Notes: generated by a model not told the origin, from the sequence alone. A stretch of DNA of 64,000 nucleotides from Desulfitobacterium dichloroeliminans LMG P-21439 (GCF_000243135.2 NC_019903.1:31001-95000); one strand, 5' to 3'. Counted from the first letter of the stretch, positions 17,571 to 27,512 are shown. Program-made: numbers and translations.

Positions 17571-17781
17571 AGGATTTTGATTTACAAAAGAGAGCGACTT
17601 CAAAGCGAGCAGGATGCCAAACTTCGCGAAAAGCATGCAGCGGAGTCGAATTGGAAACAGGACGTTTCCAACCAGCTACGAGCCAGGAGGCGATTTAGCT
17701 GGGCATTCGACAGAGCGGAGTGCTTGAGCGATTAGTTTGGCACCGCGCAGCTTTCTTAGCGAACGATGTAAACAAAATCCT
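17571..17781. repeat. Large nested inverted-repeat element (structured RNA or MITE-like)
   Basis: Outer arms AGGATTTTG-A-TTTACA (17571-17586) and TGTAAA-CAAAATCCT (17767-17781) pair over 15 bp with one bulged A. Inside are nested helices: TGCCAAACT (17615-17623) / AGTTTGGCA (17734-17742); TCGC / GCGA; AAGCA (17631-17635) / TGCTT (17721-17725); GTCGAAT (17645-17651) / ATTCGAC (17705-17711). The last closes a junction of two hairpins: TTGGAAAC / GTTTCCAA (17651-17671) and CCAGCTA / TAGCTGG (17672-17702). It lies between convergent genes. An open frame at 17505-17735 crosses it, but the palindromes explain the sequence better. Confidence 0.75.
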
Positions 17782-17803
17782 GGAGACAAGCTCTCAAGCT
17801 TCC

Positions 17804-18151
17804 CTACTCAGTAATAATTACCGGCGTTCCTACCCCCACCTGATTATAAAGAGCCTCCACTTGATGATTATGCATACGAATACAGCCTAAGGATGCCTGA
17901 GTACCAATGCTAGAAGGCTTGTTGGTGCCGTGAATCCCATAGTCCGGGAGAGATAGGCCAAGCCAACGGGATCCAAAGGCTCCTCCGGGGTTCATGATTT
18001 TTGTGGCAACCGCATAACTACCGATTGGGGTGGGTGTGGCATTTTTACCTACAGCGCAGGGATAGCTCGCTAAGAGCCGGTTCCCGTCATAGAGCTCCAA
18101 CTGTCGTGAAGAGCGACGAATAATAATTTTTCGTTGGGGTATTGGATTCAT
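17804..18151 (-). CDS. Minimal L,D-transpeptidase (YkuD domain)
   Basis: 115 aa, essentially one YkuD domain. It shows TPTPIGSY, the catalytic His in YGIHGTN and the nucleophile in SLGCIRM. Such enzymes form or exchange 3-3 or lipoprotein crosslinks on peptidoglycan. There is no signal peptide, LysM or membrane segment, which is unusual unless it acts on forespore or spore peptidoglycan after being packaged. It converges on yabG across the repeat element. Confidence 0.85.
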   Translation of the reverse strand: MNPIPQRKIIIRRSSRQLELYDGNRLLASYPCAVGKNATPTPIGSYAVATKIMNPGGAFGSRWLGLSLPDYGIHGTNKPSSIGTQASLGCIRMHNHQVEALYNQVGVGTPVIITE

Positions 18152-18286
18152 GGATGTACCTCCTTCTCGTTTCTTAAAATAGTTTATGACTAGCGAGAGT
18201 AAAGGTTAATTTGTATAATCTTAGTCACTTGTGGCGGAGAATAACTAAAGATTAAGATCGCATGAGATAAAAAAGGGAGGAATTCC

Positions 18287-19096
18287 ATGAAACATTATGT
18301 GGAGGGTAAACTTTTGATTATCGGTGGTGCCGAAGATAAAAAAGGAGAGTGCAAAATTCTGAAGCGATTCATACAAGAGGCCGGTGGCAAGGAAAGTCAC
18401 TTGGTGGTCTTGACTGCGGCTACTGAATTACCGGAACAGGTAGGTGCGGAATATAAGGAGATCCTTCTAGGTTTAGGAGCAGCGGAGGTTGAGGTACTCG
18501 ATATACCTGAACGTCTTGCGGCCAACGGGGAATCTATATCCCAGGAACTACAAAAAGCCACCGGGGTTTTCTTCACCGGGGGTGATCAGCTGCGCATTAC
18601 CGGGGTTTTGGGAGGAACCCGCCTGGGGAAAACCCTGCATCGCCTTTATGAACGTGGGGTAATTATTGCTGGGACAAGTGCAGGGGCCTCGGTAATGTCC
18701 GATACCATGATTGTCGGTGGCGAAGCCGGTACGGCCAAAAAGGACACCCTGACCATGGCCCCCGGTCTAGGGCTGCTCCATTCCGTCGTTGTGGACCAGC
18801 ATTTTGCCCAAAGAGGTCGCATTGGACGCTTGCTGACAGCAATTGCCCAAAATCCCTACGTCCTAGGTATTGGTATTGATGAAGATACCTCAATCCTTGT
18901 CTATGCCGATGGACACTTTACTGTGGTGGGCAGTCAGACGGTGACTGTAGTGGATGCTTCACCCTCCATCGCCAGCAATGTATCAGAAGTGTCTCCGGGA
19001 CAGGCCCTCGTACTTACTCCGGTTCTTATGCATGTCTTAGCTGATGGGTATAGTTTTGACTTAAAACGGCGTATTTCAAGCATGACTCCTGTTTAA
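18287..19096 (+). CDS. cphB: Cyanophycinase
   Basis: 269 aa S51 serine peptidase of the CphB type. The family start LLIIGGAEDK, the FFTGGDQLRI segment and the nucleophile elbow GTSAGASVMSD are all present, followed by the conserved VDQHFAQRGRIGRL. Cyanophycinase cleaves the Asp-Arg polymer cyanophycin to beta-Asp-Arg dipeptides. It lies 97 bp upstream of cphA in the same direction, so storage and mobilisation of the polymer are encoded together. A GGGAGGAA site precedes the ATG. Confidence 0.93.
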   Translation: MKHYVEGKLLIIGGAEDKKGECKILKRFIQEAGGKESHLVVLTAATELPEQVGAEYKEILLGLGAAEVEVLDIPERLAANGESISQELQKATGVFFTGGDQLRITGVLGGTRLGKTLHRLYERGVIIAGTSAGASVMSDTMIVGGEAGTAKKDTLTMAPGLGLLHSVVVDQHFAQRGRIGRLLTAIAQNPYVLGIGIDEDTSILVYADGHFTVVGSQTVTVVDASPSIASNVSEVSPGQALVLTPVLMHVLADGYSFDLKRRISSMTPV

Positions 19097-19193
19097 AAGC
19101 TGAAAAAGCTATGAAGAGGAATATTGTACAGGAAAAAGGTAAAAATATTAAAGATGTACTTTTCCCATGGGCTGAAGGAGGACAAATAGCACA

Positions 19194-21845
19194 ATGGAGA
19201 TACTGAAAATCCAAGCGATCCCGGGTGCGAATGTGTATAGCTATCGACCGGTAATCCGGGCCGTTGTGGATCTCCAGGAATGGACAGAACGAACAAGCGA
19301 CACCCTTGGCGACTTTAATACCCGTCTAGTTCAATGTTTACCCACGTTATACGAGCATTATTGTTCCCGAGGCAAACCAGGAGGATTTCTGGAACGGTTG
19401 AAAGAAGGAACTTTAGTCGGACATATTATCGAGCATGTGACCATAGAGCTGCTCACACGAGCAGGACAGAATATTCCTTATGGGAAAACCCTATGCTTAC
19501 CGGAGAATCCGGGTCAATATGAGATTATTTTCAATTATGACTCCTTGGAAGGAGGAGTAGAAGCATTTAAGCAAGGTTATGAGCTTGTACTAGAACTGCT
19601 GTCTGGATCAAATCCCAATGTTACCCTGCGGGTGGAAAGAATCATGAAGGTGATCCTGCAGCATGAGATAGGCTCATCCACCCGAGCAATTATGGAGGCG
19701 GCTAAGGGAAGAGACATCCCGGTCATGCGCTTAAATGATAGTAGTCTATTGCAGCTGGGTTACGGTCGTAATCAGAGGAGAGTCCAAGCGGCTATGAGCC
19801 ATCAGACCAGCTGCATCGGTGTCGATATTGCATGTGATAAAGGTTTAACCAAAAAGCTCCTGTATGAAGGGGGGATCCCCGTCCCACAGGGTATTATTGC
19901 CGAGACCGAGGATGAAGCAGTGGAAGGGTATCGGCGCTTAGCGCAGCTTGTCGTCGTTAAACCCTATAATGGAAATCAGGGAAAGGGAGTAACGCTGAAG
20001 CTCAAGACTGAGGCAGAAGTTCGAGCGGCCTTTCGAGTAGCTCAAACCTATGGGGATCGGGTAGTCATTGAAGAATATATTGAAGGAAAAAATTATCGGC
20101 TTCTCATTGTCGATGGTAAGATGGTGGCTGCAGCAGAGCGAATCCCAGCTCATGTGCTGGGGGATGGAGCTTCTACGATAGAGGAGCTCGTTCGGCAGGC
20201 TAATGCTGACCCGAAACGGGGAGAAGATCATGAGAAAGCTCTCACCAAAATAAAAATTGATCCGGTTGTCTTAATGACCTTAACCCAGAAGAACCTTACC
20301 CTTGCCACAATACCTACTGAAGGCGAGGTTGTCTATCTACGGGATAGCGCCAACTTGAGTACAGGAGGAATCTCTGTCGATGTAACGGATCGTGTTCATC
20401 CCGATAATGCAGCTCTGGCAGAGTATGCGGCACGTATCGTCGGGTTAGATATTGCCGGAGTCGATCTGGTTCTTGAGGACATAGCGCAGTCTTATAGGGA
20501 GCAAAGCGGAGCGATTATTGAGGTGAATGCGGCGCCCGGGCTGAGGATGCATCAATCACCGACAGTCGGGAAACCCCTCGATGTGGGGGAAATGATTGTC
20601 GATCATGTGATGCCTGCAGGAAATGGGAGAATTCCTATTATCGCTATTACCGGAACCAATGGCAAGACCACAACTACCCGAATGATAGGGAAAATGCTTA
20701 AGGACCGCAGCCTAAGTGTGGGTATGACCACGACTGATGGGATTTATGTAGGGGGCAAGCTGCTTCTGAAGGGGGATACCACCGGTCCGGAAAGTGCACG
20801 GATTGTTCTTAGACATCCGGATGTACAAGTTGCCCTTTTAGAAACTGCTCGCGGCGGGATCCTCAGAGCTGGGCTGGCCTATGATTACGCGGATGTGGCG
20901 GTCATTACGAATGTCGCCAATGACCACCTCGGTCAGTATGGGATGGAGAGCCTTGAGGATATTGCCCACGTGAAAAGCCTCATTGCGGAAGTTGTTCGTC
21001 CTCATAGCTATGTGGTCTTGAATGCTGATGATCCACGAGTGGTCTCATTTGCTCGAAAGACGAAAGGTAAGGTCATTTTCTTTAGTACAGAAAAAGATAA
21101 TCTTACCCTGCGCAAGCACTTAGCTGTGGGGGGGATTGGTGTTTTCGTTAGACGGGGGAATATCCTGCTATGTCAAGGGGATCAATCCCATCGTATTTGC
21201 GGAATTAAAGATTTGCCGGTCACCTGGAATGGCCGAGCCCACCATAATATCCAGAATGCCTTGGCAGCTATTGCGGTAGGCTGGGCCTTAGGCCTTAAGG
21301 CCGAGGGAATTCGCACATCTCTCATGGCGTTCACCTCGGATTCGGAGTGCAACCGGGGACGGTTAAATTCTTATGTGCTTAACGATATTCAAGTCTTTAT
21401 CGATTATGGCCATAATGCATCTGGGATTAAAGCGATCTCAGAAACCCTGCGAAAGTTCAAGGCACCGGCAGTTGTTGGTTGTATCACAGTGCCTGGGGAT
21501 CGACCGGATGCTTCTATTCGTGAGGTGGCAAGAGTGGCTGCCCGTGGCTTTCATCGTTTAATCATTCGCGAGGATCGAGATTTACGCGGACGCCGACCGG
21601 GGGAAATTGCCGGGATTCTTATGGAGGAAGCCATCGCTTCAGGAATGGATCCTCGCAAAATTTCTGTCGTTCTCCCTGAGCGAGAGGCCTTTTGCCATGG
21701 TTTAGACACCTGTGCAGCAGGTGAGATTTTCGTGATGTTTTATGAGCATTTAGAGTCGATTGAAGAGGAAATCACCCAGAGGTTGAAATGCAGTAAACTA
21801 ACTGATGAAGGGTTTTTGGAACTGGCTAATATAGGAGGTTTTTAA
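19194..21845 (+). CDS. cphA: Cyanophycin synthetase
   Basis: 883 aa, the usual CphA length. The N-terminal domain (~1-160) is followed by an ATP-grasp domain (~165-470) with VVVKPYNGNQGKGV and IIEVNAAPG. The Mur-ligase domain begins near residue 484 with the P-loop GTNGKTTTT, then LETARGGILRAGL and YGHNASGI. The enzyme adds Asp and Arg alternately to a polyaspartate backbone. A GAAGGAGG site lies upstream of the ATG. Heterotrophic CphA of Desulfitobacterium has been expressed and shown active, as I recall. The gene ends in a terminator. Confidence 0.96.
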   Translation: MEILKIQAIPGANVYSYRPVIRAVVDLQEWTERTSDTLGDFNTRLVQCLPTLYEHYCSRGKPGGFLERLKEGTLVGHIIEHVTIELLTRAGQNIPYGKTLCLPENPGQYEIIFNYDSLEGGVEAFKQGYELVLELLSGSNPNVTLRVERIMKVILQHEIGSSTRAIMEAAKGRDIPVMRLNDSSLLQLGYGRNQRRVQAAMSHQTSCIGVDIACDKGLTKKLLYEGGIPVPQGIIAETEDEAVEGYRRLAQLVVVKPYNGNQGKGVTLKLKTEAEVRAAFRVAQTYGDRVVIEEYIEGKNYRLLIVDGKMVAAAERIPAHVLGDGASTIEELVRQANADPKRGEDHEKALTKIKIDPVVLMTLTQKNLTLATIPTEGEVVYLRDSANLSTGGISVDVTDRVHPDNAALAEYAARIVGLDIAGVDLVLEDIAQSYREQSGAIIEVNAAPGLRMHQSPTVGKPLDVGEMIVDHVMPAGNGRIPIIAITGTNGKTTTTRMIGKMLKDRSLSVGMTTTDGIYVGGKLLLKGDTTGPESARIVLRHPDVQVALLETARGGILRAGLAYDYADVAVITNVANDHLGQYGMESLEDIAHVKSLIAEVVRPHSYVVLNADDPRVVSFARKTKGKVIFFSTEKDNLTLRKHLAVGGIGVFVRRGNILLCQGDQSHRICGIKDLPVTWNGRAHHNIQNALAAIAVGWALGLKAEGIRTSLMAFTSDSECNRGRLNSYVLNDIQVFIDYGHNASGIKAISETLRKFKAPAVVGCITVPGDRPDASIREVARVAARGFHRLIIREDRDLRGRRPGEIAGILMEEAIASGMDPRKISVVLPEREAFCHGLDTCAAGEIFVMFYEHLESIEEEITQRLKCSKLTDEGFLELANIGGF

Positions 21846-21914
21846 AGCAAGCTTTGAATAAACTGAGTTACTAAACAGTGCTAAACAGTTGAAAGACTGC
21901 TAAAAGGTAATAAG

Positions 21915-21970
21915 TATGCTCCCCTTGGCGACGGATCGAGGTCGATCCGGCTAAGGTGGAGCATATTTTT
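21915..21970 (+). terminator. Terminator after cphA
   Basis: TATGCTCC pairs with GGAGCATA, with an inner GGATCG / CGATCC hairpin and CTT/AAG pairs between them, followed by five T. Confidence 0.85.
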
Positions 21971-22091
21971 ACATTTGTGGATACTAAAAGACCTTAAATC
22001 CACAAAAATTTGGCAAGAGACTAGAAGAATGCCGGATTTTTGGGGTATAATAAGTAAAAATAGTTATCGAACGTTCGGAAAGGAAGGCATG

Positions 22092-22964
22092 ATGAGTCAG
22101 AATCAGGTTGAATTGTTCGCTTATGCCAAAATTAATCTCGCCCTAGCCGTTACGGGGCGTCGCTCTGATGGCTATCATGAATTGGAAAGCGTTATGCAAT
22201 CCATTGGCTTGTCTGATCGGATTCGGATCACCCTAACCGAGAGGGGTATAGAGTGCTCCTGTGGTGAGTGGAGTGGACCTGAAAACCTCGCTTATCAGGC
22301 AGCACGGGTTTTTCTGGCTGGATTGAACACAACCTCCGGTATAAAAATAGAAATAGAGAAAAATATCCCTGTTCAAGCAGGGTTAGGGGGAGGCAGCGCA
22401 GACGCAGCTGCAACTCTATATGCTCTCAATCATCTGTTTCAAGAACCGTATTCCTTGGAACAACTTAAGAGTCTGGCCGCCGGCTTGGGTGCAGATGTGG
22501 CCTTTTGCTTACAAGGTGGGACCCAATGGGCCACCGGGGTCGGTGATGTATTAAAGGATTTACCCCTAGCACCTCGAATCCATTTGGTAATCGTTAAACC
22601 GTGGCAAGGGGTGAATACAGCCCTAGCTTATCGCACTTTTGATCAGGAAAGTAAGTTTACACACTTATCTTACGAAGAGTGGCGGAAGGCTTTAGCATTG
22701 AAGCAAGCGGAAGCCCTGGCACCATTGCTTTATAATGATATGGAGCCTGCCTCCATGAAGCTTCTCCCGGAAATAGCTCGCATCAAAGAAGATTTACAGA
22801 AGGAAGAAGGGTGTCTGGGCGCTTTAATGTCCGGCAGCGGCTCAGCGGTATTCGGGATGTTTCAATCCTCTGAACAGGCACAAAGAGTTGTCGGTTCGTG
22901 GCAAGATAAAGAATGCAAGGTTTGGGTAACGCATACTGTGGAAAGGGGACATTGTCATGGGTAG
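22092..22964 (+). CDS. ispE: 4-(cytidine 5'-diphospho)-2-C-methyl-D-erythritol kinase
   Basis: 290 aa from the ATG at 22092, 4 bp after AAAGGAAGG; another ATG at 22089 is adjacent and a longer in-frame extension upstream has no ribosome site. GHMP kinase of the MEP isoprenoid pathway. Visible are [26 protein letters not shown], the ATP loop [15 protein letters not shown] and the C-terminal [11 protein letters not shown]. It overlaps the following GntR gene by 8 bp and begins the ispE-GntR-purR unit. Confidence 0.95.
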   Translation: MSQNQVELFAYAKINLALAVTGRRSDGYHELESVMQSIGLSDRIRITLTERGIECSCGEWSGPENLAYQAARVFLAGLNTTSGIKIEIEKNIPVQAGLGGGSADAAATLYALNHLFQEPYSLEQLKSLAAGLGADVAFCLQGGTQWATGVGDVLKDLPLAPRIHLVIVKPWQGVNTALAYRTFDQESKFTHLSYEEWRKALALKQAEALAPLLYNDMEPASMKLLPEIARIKEDLQKEEGCLGALMSGSGSAVFGMFQSSEQAQRVVGSWQDKECKVWVTHTVERGHCHG

Positions 22965-23676
22965 AAAACTTGTACCGGTTAAGCTTGATAGTTACAAGCC
23001 CTTAAGAGAGATTGTGTTTGAATCATTACGGGAGGCTATTATCAATGGAGTTCTTGAGCCCGGTGAACGCTTGATGGAAATCCAATTAGCTGATGAGATG
23101 GGAGTCAGCCGTACTCCTGTCAGAGAGGCTATTCGAAAATTGGAACTGGAGAATTTTGTGGTCATGATTCCTCGCAAAGGGGCTTATGTGGCAGGAGTGT
23201 CCCATAAGGACGTAGCCGATGTTTTCGAGATACGCTCAGCACTAGAAGGTTTAGCGGCGGGGCTTGCGGCAGAACGTGCTACAGATGAAGAGATTGAACA
23301 GATGGAGCGCTTCCTTCTTTATCATGAAGGGGAGGAAATGAGCTTAGAGCAGATTGTGACCTCTGACACTGGTTTTCATGCATTAGTCTATAAAGCGAGC
23401 CGTAATGAGCGTTTGGTTCAGATCCTCGACAATTTAAGAGAGCAAATTCAGCGCTTTCGCGCTACCTCTCTTTCTGTCCCCGGGCGTCTGAAGGATGCTA
23501 TCGATGAGCACCGCGGGATTGTCGAAGCTCTAGCTCGCCATGATGTGGAGGAAGCCCAGGTGTTAGCTAATGCTCATATCGTGACAGCAGAGAATGTTAT
23601 GTTTGAAGCCTTGCGGCTCTCTCGTGAACAAGAAAAAGCTCTGGAGGCTGCTCAAGCTCATCCTGAGAAAGAATAG
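22957..23676 (+). CDS. GntR-family regulator with FCD ligand domain
   Basis: 239 aa. Residues ~10-75 are the GntR winged helix ([37 protein letters not shown]). Residues ~85-215 are an all-helical FCD domain with the metal-binding His/Asp pattern ([26 protein letters not shown]). FCD regulators sense small organic acids; the ligand is not predictable. It is inserted between ispE and purR, a position without a counterpart in B. subtilis. It overlaps ispE, so it is expressed with it. Confidence 0.9.
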   Translation: MGRKLVPVKLDSYKPLREIVFESLREAIINGVLEPGERLMEIQLADEMGVSRTPVREAIRKLELENFVVMIPRKGAYVAGVSHKDVADVFEIRSALEGLAAGLAAERATDEEIEQMERFLLYHEGEEMSLEQIVTSDTGFHALVYKASRNERLVQILDNLREQIQRFRATSLSVPGRLKDAIDEHRGIVEALARHDVEEAQVLANAHIVTAENVMFEALRLSREQEKALEAAQAHPEKE

Positions 23677-23687
23677 AGGTTAGGCTC

Positions 23688-24506
23688 GTGGATAAGATGA
23701 AACGTGCTGAGCGTATGGTCGCTGTGATGCAGGTGCTCATGTCAAAACCAAATATGCTGGTCCCGTTAACCTTGTTGGCGGAACGATTTGGTGCCGCAAA
23801 GTCAACCATCAGTGAAGATCTGCTGGCTGTGAAAGAGAGCATGCGTTATACAGGCCAAGGACGTTTAGAGACGGTGTCCGGTGCTGCCGGTGGGGTACGC
23901 TATATTCCCGAGATTAACTCAGAGGATGCGAACGAATTCCTAGTGGGCCTAGCTGATCGGCTAAGTTCACCAGACCGCGTCTTAGCGGGGGGATTCTTGT
24001 ACATGACCGATCTTCTCTATGATCCCGCGATTCTGCGTCCCCTAGGGCTAATTTTTGCGGGAGCATTCCGCGAGAAAAAACCGGAAGTGGTAGTTACCAT
24101 CGAGACGAAAGGGATTCCCTTAGCGTTGGTTACCGCTGAAGCTTTAGGCCTACCCATGATCATTATTCGACATGGCAATAAGGTCACAGAAGGAACAGCG
24201 GTGAGTATCAATTATGTCTCCGGTTCTTCAAGAAGAATTCAGTCCATGTCCTTAGGGCGAAGAGCCTTGGAGCCGGGTCGGAAAGTTTTGCTGATTGATG
24301 ACTTTATGAAGGCTGGTGGGACTGCCTTAGGGATGATGAATTTATTGAAGGAATTTGGAGCTGATGTGGTTGGTTTCGGCGTCCTCATGGAGACCCCTCG
24401 GGAAAGCGAGCCGAAGCTGGTGGATCATTACTTATCCCTTCTTCAATTGCGGGAGCTCGATCCCTACAAGGGAGTCGTTCGAGTCATTCCTCAGGAGATT
24501 ATGTGA
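23688..24506 (+). CDS. purR: Purine operon repressor PurR
   Basis: 272 aa. An N-terminal winged helix (RAERMVAVMQVLMSKPN) is followed by a phosphoribosyltransferase-fold domain with the PRPP motif VLLIDDFMKAGGTA. In B. subtilis PurR represses pur genes and is released by PRPP. Start is a GTG at 23688 after a GAGGTTAG site. Order purR-spoVG-glmU-prs is as in Bacillus, except that yabJ (RidA) is absent. PRPP synthetase lies 2 kb downstream. Confidence 0.95.
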   Translation: MDKMKRAERMVAVMQVLMSKPNMLVPLTLLAERFGAAKSTISEDLLAVKESMRYTGQGRLETVSGAAGGVRYIPEINSEDANEFLVGLADRLSSPDRVLAGGFLYMTDLLYDPAILRPLGLIFAGAFREKKPEVVVTIETKGIPLALVTAEALGLPMIIIRHGNKVTEGTAVSINYVSGSSRRIQSMSLGRRALEPGRKVLLIDDFMKAGGTALGMMNLLKEFGADVVGFGVLMETPRESEPKLVDHYLSLLQLRELDPYKGVVRVIPQEIM

Positions 24507-24644
24507 GGTTAGATTTCCCATAGAGGAGATCTAAAAGATATTTGTGTAAAAACGCATAATAATGAGGATGACTCGGGATATAGGTTGGATTTTGTCCAAA
24601 TTTCGCCCCAAATGTTAGAAAATAAGAATTTTTCGCTTAAAAGA

Positions 24645-24671
24645 AGGAGTTTTTTACCATATAGAGAATAT
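24645..24671 (+). promoter_or_regulatory. Sigma-H-like promoter of spoVG
   Basis: AGGAGTT at 24645 and GAAT at 24666 are 21 bp apart start to start, the same offset I recall for the B. subtilis spoVG sigma-H promoter (AGGATTT and GAAT). The -35 has one mismatch; the -10 region AGAATAT fits. Predicted start near 24677. Confidence 0.6.
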
Positions 24672-24722
24672 GTTTTGTAAGTATATCGTTGGTCACCGGG
24701 ATGAGAAGGGTGGTGATTCATA

Positions 24723-24977
24723 ATGAACATTACTGATGTACGTGTCCGGAAGGTGAATGTTGAAGGTAAGATGAAAGCCGTTGTTTCTGTTACTTTCGAC
24801 AATTCGTTTGTCGTCCACGATGTAAAAGTTGTGGAAGGGACAAATGGACTGTTTGTCGCTATGCCAAGCAGAAAAACTCCGGAGGGAGAATTCCGTGATA
24901 TAGCACACCCTATCTCTTCAGCTGCTCGAGAAGTGATACAAACTGCAGTATTAAAAGCTTATCAAGAAGCAATGTAA
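24723..24977 (+). CDS. spoVG: SpoVG RNA/DNA-binding regulator
   Basis: 84 aa, slightly shorter than the 95-97 aa Bacillus protein at its C-terminus. The whole family core is present: [12 protein letters not shown], the strand [17 protein letters not shown], and [23 protein letters not shown]. SpoVG is a small nucleic-acid-binding regulator of sporulation and other stationary-phase traits. A sigma-H-like promoter lies upstream and a terminator downstream, so it is a single-gene unit. Confidence 0.96.
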   Translation: MNITDVRVRKVNVEGKMKAVVSVTFDNSFVVHDVKVVEGTNGLFVAMPSRKTPEGEFRDIAHPISSAAREVIQTAVLKAYQEAM

Positions 24978-24997
24978 AGATAATCAGCCTTGGGAAG

Positions 24998-25025
24998 AAA
25001 GAGATCCTATCTTAGGGTCTCTTTT
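24998..25025 (+). terminator. Terminator after spoVG
   Basis: AAGAGATCCTA and TAGGGTCTCTT pair over 11 bp with one G-U and a 3-nt loop; four T overlap and follow the 3' arm. Confidence 0.8.
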
Positions 25026-25183
25026 GCACATATTCAAAGATTATTGGCCTCTTGGGTTATGGAAAGGAAGCAAGGCGAAATAAAAAGAGGAATTTGATGC
25101 TTTTTGACGAATAAAAGTTTTTTGGGGAGTTCAATATAATATAATGTATAATTAGGGTAAACTATGAGTGGAGGCGAAGATGG

Positions 25184-26542
25184 ATGCCACATTGGGCTGC
25201 AGTAATCATGGCTGCGGGCAAAGGGACGCGAATGAAGTCTAAGTTGCCAAAGGTCATGCATTTGCTTGCCGGAAAACCAATGCTCCAACATGTCATAGAT
25301 AGTGTACGTTCTGTTCAAATACCAAGGACGATGGTGATTCTCGGCCATGGTCGGGAACAGATAGAAACTGCTTTGGACAGAGAGGTAGAGATTGTTGTTC
25401 AGGAGGAGCAATTAGGAACTGGACATGCTATTATGCAAGCTATCCCCCATTGTCATGAGGTTGATCATATTATTGTTTTAAGCGGCGACCAACCTTTAAT
25501 TCGTCCGGAAACCCTTGAAAGGTTGATGGAAATTCATCGCTCAAGTCAGGCGGCGGCTACCATATTGACGGCTTCCTTTGCGAATCCTTTTGGCTTAGGC
25601 CGGATTATCAAAGAGGGTGATGCGTTCTTGCGGGTGGTAGAAGAAAAGGATGCTACTGCCGAGGAGCGACAGATTAAAGAAATCAATACAGGAACCTATT
25701 GCTTTAATGTTGCCAAGCTTAAAGAAGCTTTAAATAATATAACCCCGAAAAATGCTCAAGGGGAATATTATTTGACAGATGTTTTTGCCCTATTCCATGC
25801 GCAGGGAGAACTGATTCGGACCTACTGCACCGAGGATGTTCATGAAGCTCTTGGCATCAATAGTCGAGCTCAGTTGGCCATAGCAGAAGATGTGATTCGC
25901 CAACGCATTCTGACATATTGGATGGAGGAAGGGGTGACTCTCATTGACCCTCCTTCAACCTTTATTGAAACCGGAGTTGTACTTAACCGAGACATTATCA
26001 TCCAGCCCTTTACTATTCTTAAAGGGAAGACCCATATTGAAGAGGATGCAGTGATTGGACCCCATACCACTCTAACGGATTGTACCGTCGGCGTAGGATC
26101 GGAAGTGTCCCATACGGTGGGCAATCAGGCCATCATCGGCAACCGTTGCACTATCGGGCCCTTTGCTTATCTTCGTCCTGGAACCATTTTAGAGGACAAA
26201 GTCAAGGTTGGAGATTTCGTAGAGATTAAGAACAGCAGGATTGGCGAAGGCTCAAAGATACCTCATCTGAGCTATGTGGGAGATTCACAGGTTGGTAAAT
26301 CTGTGAACATAGGAGCAGGAACCATTACCTGTAATTATGATGGGGTGAATAAATCAAAGACCATCATTAGGGATAAGGCTTTCATTGGGAGCAATACTAA
26401 CCTGGTGGCCCCCGTAGAAATTGGTGAAGGGGCTGTAACCGGAGCCGGATCGACCATAGCCAAAGATGTACCGGCTCATACCTTAGCGGTAGAACGCAGT
26501 ACCCAAAGACATATCGAAAATTGGGTTCGAAATAAGAAATAA
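25184..26542 (+). CDS. glmU: Bifunctional UDP-N-acetylglucosamine pyrophosphorylase / glucosamine-1-phosphate acetyltransferase
   Basis: 452 aa. The N-terminal uridylyltransferase shows [31 protein letters not shown] and EINTGTYCF. From about residue 250 the hexapeptide repeats of the left-handed beta-helix acetyltransferase follow, ending in [11 protein letters not shown] and [12 protein letters not shown]. It makes UDP-GlcNAc for wall synthesis. A GAGGCGAAG site precedes the ATG. AT-rich DNA at 25104-25152 has two TATAAT boxes but no well-spaced -35. Confidence 0.97.
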   Translation: MPHWAAVIMAAGKGTRMKSKLPKVMHLLAGKPMLQHVIDSVRSVQIPRTMVILGHGREQIETALDREVEIVVQEEQLGTGHAIMQAIPHCHEVDHIIVLSGDQPLIRPETLERLMEIHRSSQAAATILTASFANPFGLGRIIKEGDAFLRVVEEKDATAEERQIKEINTGTYCFNVAKLKEALNNITPKNAQGEYYLTDVFALFHAQGELIRTYCTEDVHEALGINSRAQLAIAEDVIRQRILTYWMEEGVTLIDPPSTFIETGVVLNRDIIIQPFTILKGKTHIEEDAVIGPHTTLTDCTVGVGSEVSHTVGNQAIIGNRCTIGPFAYLRPGTILEDKVKVGDFVEIKNSRIGEGSKIPHLSYVGDSQVGKSVNIGAGTITCNYDGVNKSKTIIRDKAFIGSNTNLVAPVEIGEGAVTGAGSTIAKDVPAHTLAVERSTQRHIENWVRNKK

Positions 26543-26558
26543 TAGGGGGATATTTGGG

Positions 26559-27500
26559 ATGTCAGTCAAAGAGTTAAAAATCTTTTGCGGGAATGCCAAC
26601 CGAGCATTAGCGGAAGAAATTGTTGATTATCTGGGGGTTCCGCTGGGAGAGGCGAAAGTGAAACGCTTTCAGGACGGAGAAACAACCATCGCCATTGATG
26701 AAAGCGTCCGTGGAGCCGATGTCTTTGTGGTACAGCCTACCTGTAATCCAACCAATGATAACATCATGGAACTCTTGATCATGATTGATGCTCTCAAGAG
26801 GGCTTCAGCCAGCCGCATCACTCCGGTTATTCCTTATTATGGATATGCACGACAAGAACGCAAATCCAAGGCCCGGGATCCCATCACAGCGAAGCTGGTG
26901 GCCAATCTGATTACCACAGCAGGAGCCGATCGGGTGGTTACCATGGACCTACATGCCCCGGCTATTCAAGGCTTCTTTGATATTCCGGTAGATCATCTGC
27001 CGGGTGTGCCCATCCTCGCGGAATATTTTAAGGTCAAAGGACTGGATAATGTGGTCGTCGTCTCTCCGGATCATGGCGGGGTGCAACGGGCACGAAATCT
27101 GGCCGAACGAATCGGAGCGCCCTTGGCTATTATTGATAAACGCAGACCGGAGCCTAATGTATCAGAGATTATGAATGTTATTGGTGATATTGAAGGCAAG
27201 CGCGTGATTATGATCGATGATATCATCGATACAGCTGGGACCATCACCCAGGGAGCTCAAGTGCTGATGGATCGCGGGGCCATTGAAGTCTATGCCTGCT
27301 GTACTCACCCGGTATTATCCGGCCCAGCCTTCGAACGCTTGGAGAAATCAGTGATTAAAGAAGTTATTATCACGAATACTATCCCCGTACATCCAGAAAA
27401 AATGATCCCCAAGATTAAAACGCTCTCCGTTGCCCCCTTGTTGGGTGCAGCCATCGTACGAATTCATGAGGATCTTTCCGTAAGTAAATTATTTAGTTAA
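26559..27500 (+). CDS. prs: Ribose-phosphate pyrophosphokinase
   Basis: 313 aa PRPP synthetase. Diagnostic segments are [64 protein letters not shown] and the PRPP loop [14 protein letters not shown]. It follows glmU by 16 bp, as in Bacillus. The downstream ctc (general stress L25) gene of Bacillus is missing; a PRC-barrel gene on the other strand takes its place. Confidence 0.97.
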   Translation: MSVKELKIFCGNANRALAEEIVDYLGVPLGEAKVKRFQDGETTIAIDESVRGADVFVVQPTCNPTNDNIMELLIMIDALKRASASRITPVIPYYGYARQERKSKARDPITAKLVANLITTAGADRVVTMDLHAPAIQGFFDIPVDHLPGVPILAEYFKVKGLDNVVVVSPDHGGVQRARNLAERIGAPLAIIDKRRPEPNVSEIMNVIGDIEGKRVIMIDDIIDTAGTITQGAQVLMDRGAIEVYACCTHPVLSGPAFERLEKSVIKEVIITNTIPVHPEKMIPKIKTLSVAPLLGAAIVRIHEDLSVSKLFS

Positions 27501-27512
27501 GCCAATCCCTAT

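Noticed and set aside
17505..17735. A 76-codon open frame downstream of yabG
   Set aside because: It starts inside the yabG terminator and runs through the palindromic element; composition follows the stems, and no ribosome site is present.
22046..22051. TATAAT as an ispE promoter
   Set aside because: No -35-like hexamer at a suitable distance.
21975..22091. N-terminal extension of ispE
   Set aside because: The added residues match no GHMP kinase start, and a good ribosome site lies just before 22092.
25104..25152. Strong glmU promoter
   Set aside because: TTGACG and two TATAAT boxes exist, but no pair has 16-18 bp spacing, so no specific promoter is claimed.
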